64,000 nucleotides of DNA from Microbacterium terrae (GTDB lineage: Bacteria; Actinomycetota; Actinomycetes; Actinomycetales; Microbacteriaceae): the NCBI RefSeq assembly GCF_017831975.1, contig NZ_JAFDSS010000001.1:1178001-1242000 (forward strand). Reading direction: 5' to 3'. Shown here in pieces: positions 58,519 through 64,000 of the stretch (position 1 is the first letter of the stretch; each line of letters starts with the position of its first letter). Position numbers and translations under genes: made by a program. Below the pieces are notes generated by a model. The model was not told where the DNA came from and did not search any database. It was given only the letters and a program-made list of their open reading frames with translations.

Positions 58519-61214
58519 CGACGCACCTCCAGGGTCGTTCCGGCGATGAGCACGCCGCCGGCGCGCTCCTCCTCGGTCGCGGGCCGCACCTGACCGCGTT
58601 CGCCGACATACGCCAGCGACGGGTCGGGAGTGTCCGGAGCGTTCACGAACGACGCGAACCGGCGGAGCTTCTCAGGGTCCTGCAGCGTCGCGGCCCATTC
58701 GTCCTCGTACGAGTCGACGTGTGCGGCCATCGCGGCGTCGAGGTCGGCGCAGATGCCGAGGCTGTCGTCGAACACGACCGCCTTCAGCGCCTCCAGCCCG
58801 CCTTCGAGGTCTTCGAACCACGGGGCGGTCCGCTGCAGCCGGTCGGCGGTGAAGATGTAGTACATCAGGAACCGGTCGATGGCCTGGAGCAGCTCGGCGT
58901 CGCTCAGTCCCTCCGCGAACAGCACGGCGTGGCGCGGGGTGAATCCGCCGTTGCCGCCGACGTACATGTTCCAGCCCGCTTCGGTCGCGATGACGCCGAC
59001 GTCCTTGCCGCGCGCCTCCGCGCACTCACGGGCGCAGCCCGACACGCCCAGCTTGATCTTGTGGGGCGAGCGCAGCCCGCGGTAGCGCAGCTCGAGCTGC
59101 ACGGCCATGCCGACGGAGTCCTGCACGCCGTACCGGCACCAGGTGGATCCGACGCACGACTTCACTGTGCGCAGCGACTTGCCGTACGCGTGACCCGACT
59201 CCATCCCGGCGTCGACGAGGCGCTTCCAGATCTCGGGAAGCTGCTCGAGGCGGGCTCCGAACAGGTCGATGCGCTGGCCGCCGGTGATCTTCGTGTACAG
59301 CCCGAAGTCCTGGGCCACCTGCCCGATCACGAGCAGGCCCTCGGGGGTGATCTCGCCGCCCGGGATGCGCGGGACGACGGAGTAGCTGCCGTCCTTCTGC
59401 ATGTTCGCCATGACGTGGTCGTTGGTGTCCTGCAGCGTGGCGTTCTCGCCGTCGAGCACGTGGCCGCGCACGAGGGTCGAGAGGATGCTGGCGAGCGCCG
59501 GCTTGCAGATGTCGCAGCCCCGGCCCTGGCCGAACCGCTCGATGACCGAGCTGAACGTCGTGAGTCCCGAGACGCGGACCGCGTCGAACAGCTGGCGGCG
59601 CGACATGTCGAAGTGCTCGCAGATCGCGTTGCTGAGGGTCGCGCCGGCCTTCGCGAGCTCGGTGCCGACGATCTTCTTGACCATCATCACGCACGACCCG
59701 CAGGCGGCGCCGGCCTTGGTGCACGCCTTCACGGCGGCGACATCGGTGCAGCCCTCGTCGTGCACCGCGCCGCGGATGGTGCCGGCGGTCACGCTGTTGC
59801 ACGAGCAGACGAGGGCGGCGTCGGGCAGGTCGCCGGTCGGCGCCTCGACGCCTCCCTCGGGCATGAGGTACGCGGCGGGGTCGCCGCCCAGGGCGCTGCC
59901 GACGAGGGGACGGAGCGAGCCGTAGGCCGATGCGTCGCCGACGAGGATGCCGCCGAGCAGCGTCTTCGCGTCGTCCGAGAGCACGAGCTTCTTGTAGACG
60001 CCCGCCACCGGGTCGGAGTAGACCACGTCGAGCGCGCCCGGCGTCTCGGCGAAGGCGTCGCCGAAGCTCGCGACATCCACGCCTGACAGCTTCAGCTTGG
60101 TCGACAGGTCGTAGCCGGGGAAGGATGCCGAGGCGTCGCCCGCCTCCGAGCCGAGGAGACGGGAGGCGGCGACCTCTGCCATGGCGTAGCCGGGGGCGAC
60201 GAGGCCGACGCACATCCCGTCGAAGTTCGCGACCTCGCCGATCGCGAGGATGCGGGGGTCGGAGGTCTGGCAGCCGTCGTCGATGAGGACGCCGCCGCGC
60301 GGGTGCACGTCGAGGTCGGCCGCACGGGCCAGTTCGTCGCGCGGGCGCACGCCGACGGTGAAAACGACGACGTCGGTGCGCTCGTACGCGCCGTCGCGGA
60401 ACTCGAGCCCGGCGACCTGTCCGGAGCGGTCGGGGTCGAGGCGGGTCGTGACCGTTCCGGTCTTCACGGTGATCCCGCGCGACTCGATGAGGCGGCGCAG
60501 GGAGTTGCCGGCGGGCAGATCGAGCTGCGCCGACATCAGGCGGTCGGAGGACTGCACGACGGTGCACAGGACATCGAGTCCCTGGAGCGCCCCGGCGGCT
60601 TCGAGGCCGAGGAGACCGCCGCCGATCACCGTGCCGGTGAGCGGACGGCCGAGCTCGGCGGAGCGGGCGGTGACGAAGGCGCGCAGGCTCTCGACGTCGT
60701 CGAGCGTGCGGTACACGAAGCAGCCCGGCAGTCCGAAGCCCTCGACGGCGAGGCGGGCCGCATACGAGCCGGTCGCGAGGACCAGTCGGTCGTAGCCGAT
60801 GCTCAGGCCGCTGCGCGTCGTGACGCGGCGTGCGTCGCGGTCGATGCGCGCGACGGCATCGCCGCGCACGAACCGCAGGCGCTCGTCGTCGAACACGCTG
60901 CGGTCGAGGGTGAGGTCATCCGTGCTGGCGCCTCCGAAGAATCCGGTGAGGCCGACGCGGTCGTACGGGTGCCGGTCCTCCTCGCCGATGATCGTCACGC
61001 GCCACTGCTCGCCGGCGCGGCTGAGGAGGCTCTCCGCGAACCGGTGCGCGACCATGCCGGCGCCGACGACGACCACGTGGGGTCCGGGCGCGGCGGCGGT
61101 GTGCATGTCGTCACGGTACGCGGGGGTTGTTGCCGCGACGTCAGTCCCGTGTTTCGGGCTCTTGACGGAACGCCGTGTCTTCGGCGCGGGCGTGCGGGGC
61201 GTTTCCTCGGTCAT
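58515..61214 (-). CDS. nirB: Nitrite reductase (NADH) large subunit
   Basis: Reduces nitrite to ammonium with six electrons from NADH. The 899-residue protein has an FAD/NAD domain (HVVVVGAGMVAHRFAESLL; VIGGGLLGLEAAGAL), a BFD-like 2Fe-2S region (ALVCSCNSVTAGTIRGAV; CGSCVMMVKKI), and the siroheme/4Fe-4S reductase core with VKSCVGSTWCRYG near residue 685 and SGCARECAEARGKD near 724. TAGGAGACGTC immediately precedes ATG 61214, which fixes the start, although this adds a 36-residue basic N-terminal tail before MHTAAAPGPHVVVV. It is the first gene of the four-gene operon, with an operator upstream. Confidence 0.96.
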   Translation of the reverse strand: MTEETPRTPAPKTRRSVKSPKHGTDVAATTPAYRDDMHTAAAPGPHVVVVGAGMVAHRFAESLLSRAGEQWRVTIIGEEDRHPYDRVGLTGFFGGASTDDLTLDRSVFDDERLRFVRGDAVARIDRDARRVTTRSGLSIGYDRLVLATGSYAARLAVEGFGLPGCFVYRTLDDVESLRAFVTARSAELGRPLTGTVIGGGLLGLEAAGALQGLDVLCTVVQSSDRLMSAQLDLPAGNSLRRLIESRGITVKTGTVTTRLDPDRSGQVAGLEFRDGAYERTDVVVFTVGVRPRDELARAADLDVHPRGGVLIDDGCQTSDPRILAIGEVANFDGMCVGLVAPGYAMAEVAASRLLGSEAGDASASFPGYDLSTKLKLSGVDVASFGDAFAETPGALDVVYSDPVAGVYKKLVLSDDAKTLLGGILVGDASAYGSLRPLVGSALGGDPAAYLMPEGGVEAPTGDLPDAALVCSCNSVTAGTIRGAVHDEGCTDVAAVKACTKAGAACGSCVMMVKKIVGTELAKAGATLSNAICEHFDMSRRQLFDAVRVSGLTTFSSVIERFGQGRGCDICKPALASILSTLVRGHVLDGENATLQDTNDHVMANMQKDGSYSVVPRIPGGEITPEGLLVIGQVAQDFGLYTKITGGQRIDLFGARLEQLPEIWKRLVDAGMESGHAYGKSLRTVKSCVGSTWCRYGVQDSVGMAVQLELRYRGLRSPHKIKLGVSGCARECAEARGKDVGVIATEAGWNMYVGGNGGFTPRHAVLFAEGLSDAELLQAIDRFLMYYIFTADRLQRTAPWFEDLEGGLEALKAVVFDDSLGICADLDAAMAAHVDSYEDEWAATLQDPEKLRRFASFVNAPDTPDPSLAYVGERGQVRPATEEERAGGVLIAGTTLEVRR

Positions 61215-61289
61215 GACGTCTCCTACCAGGCGCTCTGCTTCGGTTTCCCTCACGGTAGGAGCGCGGTGTTCCCGCCCGATTCGGCGCCG

Positions 61290-61316
61290 GTTACTCCGAG
61301 CGAACGTTTCTCTCAC
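61290..61316 (-). promoter_or_regulatory. Triple half-site operator of the nirBD operon
   Basis: On the minus strand GTGAG-n6-GTTCG-n6-GTAAC again places three half-sites at 11-base steps, 75 bases before nirB. The central half-site is more diverged than in the other two copies. Confidence 0.6.
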
Positions 61317-61366
61317 ACGGGTTCGCGGCGCGATGTGAGATCGGATGCCGTCGCCCGCGCGGCCGG

Positions 61367-61372
61367 TACGGT
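61367..61372 (+). promoter_or_regulatory. Leaderless -10 of glgX
   Basis: TACGGT is followed by six bases and GTG 61379. Confidence 0.6.
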
Positions 61373-61378
61373 GAGAGC

Positions 61379-63607
61379 GTGGCGCGCGACGCATCCGAGA
61401 ATCCTGCTGTCTGGCCCGGCTCGCCGTACCCGCTCGGTGCGACCTATGACGGTGGAGGGACGAACTTCGCGCTCTATAGCGAGGTCGCCGAGCGGGTCGA
61501 GCTGTGCCTCTTCGATGACGACGGCGTGGAGTCGCGCATCGCGCTGGTCGAGGTCGACGCCTTCGTCTGGCACGCGTACATCCCGACCGTCGAACCGGGG
61601 CAGCGCTACGGCTACCGGGTGCACGGTCCCTACGACCCCGCGAACGGGCAGCGGTGCAATCCGTCGAAGCTGCTGCTCGATCCGTACGCGAAGGCCGTCG
61701 ACGGCGAGATCGCCTGGGGACAGGCGGTGTACGGCTACACCTTCGGCGACCCCGACTCCCGCGACGACTCCGACTCCGCCGCCGCCATGATCACGGGCGT
61801 CGTCGTCAACCCCTACTTCGACTGGGCGGGCGACCGGCGCCCGGGCACCCCGTACGCCGAGACGCTCGTCTACGAAGCGCATGTGCGGGGCCTGACGCTG
61901 CGGCATCCGGCGGTCCCCGCGCACCTGCGAGGCACGTACAGCGCCATCGCGCATCCCGCGATCATCGAGCATCTGCACAAACTCGGGGTCACCGCGATCG
62001 AACTCATGCCGGTGCACCAGTTCGTCGACGACGACGTGCTGCAGCAGAAGGGCCTGCGCAACTACTGGGGCTACAACACGATCTCGTTCTTCGCGCCGCA
62101 CAACGGCTACTCGGCGTCGGGACGCCGAGGGCAGCAGGTGCAGGAGTTCAAGGGGATGGTGAAGGCGCTCCACGCCGCCGGCATCGAGGTCATCCTCGAC
62201 GTCGTGTACAACCACACCGCCGAGGGCAACGGCCTCGGCCCCACGCTCTCGATGCGCGGCATCGACAACGCCGCGTACTACAAGCTCGACGATGACGACC
62301 GGCGGCAGTACACCGACTACACCGGCACCGGGAACAGTCTCAACGTGCGCAATCCGCACGCTCTGCAGCTGGTCATGGATTCGCTCCGCTACTGGGTGCT
62401 CGAGATGCACGTCGACGGCTTCCGCTTCGACCTCGCATCCGCGCTCGCCCGCGAGTTCTACGCCGTCGACCGGCTCTCCTCGTTCTTCGAGCTCGTCCAG
62501 CAGGACCCCGTGGTCTCGCAGGTGAAGCTCATCGCCGAGCCCTGGGACGTCGGACCGGGCGGCTACCAGGTCGGCAACTTCCCCCCGCAGTGGACCGAGT
62601 GGAACGGGCGCTACCGCGACACCGTCCGCGACTTCTGGCGCGGCGAGCCCCAGGCGCTCGGCGAGTTCGCCTCACGCCTCACCGGGTCGGCCGACCTGTA
62701 CGAGCACTCCGGGCGCCGGCCCGTGGCATCCGTCAACTTCGTCACCGCACACGACGGCTTCACTCTCCGAGATCTCGTCTCGTACGAGCGCAAGCACAAC
62801 GAGGCGAACGGAGAGGACGGCCGGGACGGTGCCGACGACAACCGGTCGAGGAACTTCGGCGTCGAGGGTCCGACCGACGACCCGGCGATCCTCGCGCTCC
62901 GCGCGCGTCAGCAGCGCAACTTCATCGCCACCCTGCTGCTCAGTCAGGGGGTGCCGATGCTGCTGCACGGCGATGAGCTCGGGCGCACCCAGGGCGGCAA
63001 CAACAACGGGTATGCGCAAGACGACGAGACGACGTGGGTGGACTGGGATGCCGCCGATCAGCCGCTGCTCGAGTTCACGGCAGCTCTGGCCCGGCTGCGA
63101 CGCGATCATCCGACCTTTCGCCGGCGGCGCTTCTTCGAAGGCCGACCCGTGCGGCGGGCCGTGGGGGAGCCGGTCCAGGACATCGCCTGGCTCCGCCCCG
63201 ACGGCTCGCTCATGGAGTCCGAGGACTGGGACTCGGGGTTCGGCAGGGCGATCGGCGTCTTCCTCAACGGGGCGGGCATCCGCGAGCGCGACCGGCGCGG
63301 CGAGCCCATCCGGGACCGCCACTTCATCGTGCTGTTCAACGCGGGCGACGACATCATCGACTTCCATATCCCCGTCGTGGAATACAGCCCCGACTGGGAG
63401 GTCGTCGTCGACACCGCGGGTGCGCAGGCCGACTCGGCGCCGCTCGGCCCGGGATCGACGGTTCGCCTCGAGGCGACCTCGCTGATCGTGCTGAGGGAGC
63501 ACGACCCGCGCGCATCGGTCGTCGATCACTCCGTGGCGGGCGCGCTGGCGGTCCTCGCCGGCGCGCCCGCCACGACGCACGCGCCGCGGGCGGAACTGCG
63601 GGTCTGA
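61379..63607 (+). CDS. glgX: Glycogen debranching enzyme GlgX (isoamylase type)
   Basis: Hydrolyses alpha-1,6 branches of glycogen or limit dextrin. The 742-residue GH13 enzyme begins with a CBM48 domain (PYPLGATYDGGGTNFALYSEVAERVELCLF). The catalytic barrel has VILDVVYNHTAEG, the nucleophile segment HVDGFRFDLASAL, the acid segment KLIAEPWDVGPGGYQVG and NFVTAHDGFTLRDLVSY. A beta-sandwich C-terminal domain follows. Length is in the normal range. The GTG start follows a TACGGT -10 by six bases. It is divergent from the nirBD operon and unrelated to it. Confidence 0.95.
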   Translation: MARDASENPAVWPGSPYPLGATYDGGGTNFALYSEVAERVELCLFDDDGVESRIALVEVDAFVWHAYIPTVEPGQRYGYRVHGPYDPANGQRCNPSKLLLDPYAKAVDGEIAWGQAVYGYTFGDPDSRDDSDSAAAMITGVVVNPYFDWAGDRRPGTPYAETLVYEAHVRGLTLRHPAVPAHLRGTYSAIAHPAIIEHLHKLGVTAIELMPVHQFVDDDVLQQKGLRNYWGYNTISFFAPHNGYSASGRRGQQVQEFKGMVKALHAAGIEVILDVVYNHTAEGNGLGPTLSMRGIDNAAYYKLDDDDRRQYTDYTGTGNSLNVRNPHALQLVMDSLRYWVLEMHVDGFRFDLASALAREFYAVDRLSSFFELVQQDPVVSQVKLIAEPWDVGPGGYQVGNFPPQWTEWNGRYRDTVRDFWRGEPQALGEFASRLTGSADLYEHSGRRPVASVNFVTAHDGFTLRDLVSYERKHNEANGEDGRDGADDNRSRNFGVEGPTDDPAILALRARQQRNFIATLLLSQGVPMLLHGDELGRTQGGNNNGYAQDDETTWVDWDAADQPLLEFTAALARLRRDHPTFRRRRFFEGRPVRRAVGEPVQDIAWLRPDGSLMESEDWDSGFGRAIGVFLNGAGIRERDRRGEPIRDRHFIVLFNAGDDIIDFHIPVVEYSPDWEVVVDTAGAQADSAPLGPGSTVRLEATSLIVLREHDPRASVVDHSVAGALAVLAGAPATTHAPRAELRV

Positions 63608-63613
63608 AGCCGT

Positions 63614-63633
63614 TCGGCGTCAGGAGACGCCGA
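63614..63633. terminator. Hairpin between glgX and map
   Basis: TCGGCGTC pairs with GACGCCGA around an AGGA loop, an 8-base-pair stem between two converging genes. There is no T-run. Confidence 0.45.
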
Positions 63634-64000
63634 GCCAGGAGCGGTCGGTGAGCACGATCGGGCCGTCGGCGGTCACCGCGATGGTGTGCTCGGAGTGGGC
63701 CCCGCGCGAGCCGTCGGCCGAGCGCAGGGTCCAGCCGTCGGGGTCGGTGATCAGCTCGTCGGTGGTCTGCAGGAACCACGGCTCGAGGGCGACGACGAGA
63801 CCGGCCCGGAGCGGGTAGCCGCGTGCCGGCTTGCCGTCGTTGGGCACGTGGGGGTCGCCGTGCATGATGCGGCCGACGCCGTGCCCGCCGAAGTCGGTGT
63901 TGATCGAGTACCCGTCGCCGTGGCCGACGCCGGCGATCGCATGGGAGATGTCGCCGATGCGGTTGCCGACCGTGGCCGCGGCGATCGCGGCGTCGAGCGC
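63620..64000 (-). CDS. map: Methionine aminopeptidase type I, partial at window edge
   Basis: The minus strand from 64000 to the stop at 63620 is open and encodes the C-terminal 126 residues of a type I methionine aminopeptidase, which removes the initiator methionine from new proteins. Visible parts are IGDISHAIAGVGHGDGYSI, the metal-binding GGHGVGRIMHGDPHVPNDG, the glutamate in VVALEPWFL, and SEHTIAVTADGPIVLT with the last glutamate ligand. The N-terminal half lies beyond the right edge. Confidence 0.95.
   Translation of the reverse strand, partial: ALDAAIAAATVGNRIGDISHAIAGVGHGDGYSINTDFGGHGVGRIMHGDPHVPNDGKPARGYPLRAGLVVALEPWFLQTTDELITDPDGWTLRSADGSRGAHSEHTIAVTADGPIVLTDRSWLGVS

Overview
This window reads as the chromosome of a high-GC Gram-positive actinobacterium, most likely Microbacteriaceae and close to Microbacterium. 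The evidence is very high GC, GC-rich third codon positions, frequent GTG and TTG starts, an actinobacterial gene order (leuCD-murA-plsC-gpsA-ddl; thiL-rsmD-recG-coaD-yceD-rpmF-rnc-mutM-smc-ftsY; ffh-rpsP-khpA-rimM) and many leaderless promoters. It is mostly conserved core chromosome with a few accessory insertions. I see no insertion sequence, prophage, CRISPR array or replication origin.

Layout. 1-3.7 kb: a class V aminotransferase running off the left edge, a divergent LysR regulator, gltX and a tRNA-Gln with a strong terminator. 3.8-9.2 kb: small and poorly known proteins, a GAF-ANTAR protein, a fatty acid desaturase, a HIRAN-like protein and a phosphotransferase-fold protein. 9.2-13.2 kb: a fructose operon (DeoR regulator, 1-phosphofructokinase, EIIABC) ending in the broken tail of an HPr gene. 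13.2-17.3 kb: an MBL-fold hydrolase, two identical tRNA-Glu genes, an ECF sigma factor with its membrane partner, and a TerC transporter behind a probable yybP-ykoY manganese riboswitch. 17.3-25.4 kb: a leucine-codon leader peptide and leuCD, then murA, plsC, gpsA, ddl, a DUF3515 lipoprotein and thiL. 25.4-32.6 kb: a serine hydrolase, then the rsmD/recG to mutM housekeeping block.

32.6-35.5 kb is an accessory minus-strand locus: a 39-residue peptide with its own strong promoter and ribosome binding site, an 81-residue protein, paired RNA hairpins and two paralogous double-GNAT acetyltransferases. 35.7-47.6 kb holds smc, ftsY, a DUF2004 protein, lipBA, a TetR-VOC fusion, a second sigma/anti-sigma-like pair, ffh and a YbdK-type ligase. 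47.8-49.1 kb is rpsP-khpA-rimM.

From 49.2 to 61.3 kb lies a nitrate assimilation island: a nitrate reductase fused to a flavodoxin/FNR reductase, NarK, siroheme-dependent NirBD, siroheme synthase and a HemD-winged-helix regulator (NnaR-like). It surrounds trmD and separates trmD from rimM, its usual operon partner. The three outward-reading promoters of the island share a triple half-site at 11-bp spacing ending in GTAAC, which looks like a GlnR- or NnaR-type operator. The window ends with glgX and a partial methionine aminopeptidase gene.

The strongest global signal is a promoter pattern: a TAnnnT hexamer followed by exactly six bases and then ATG or GTG. At least fifteen genes here carry it, which implies leaderless transcripts and settles several start codons.
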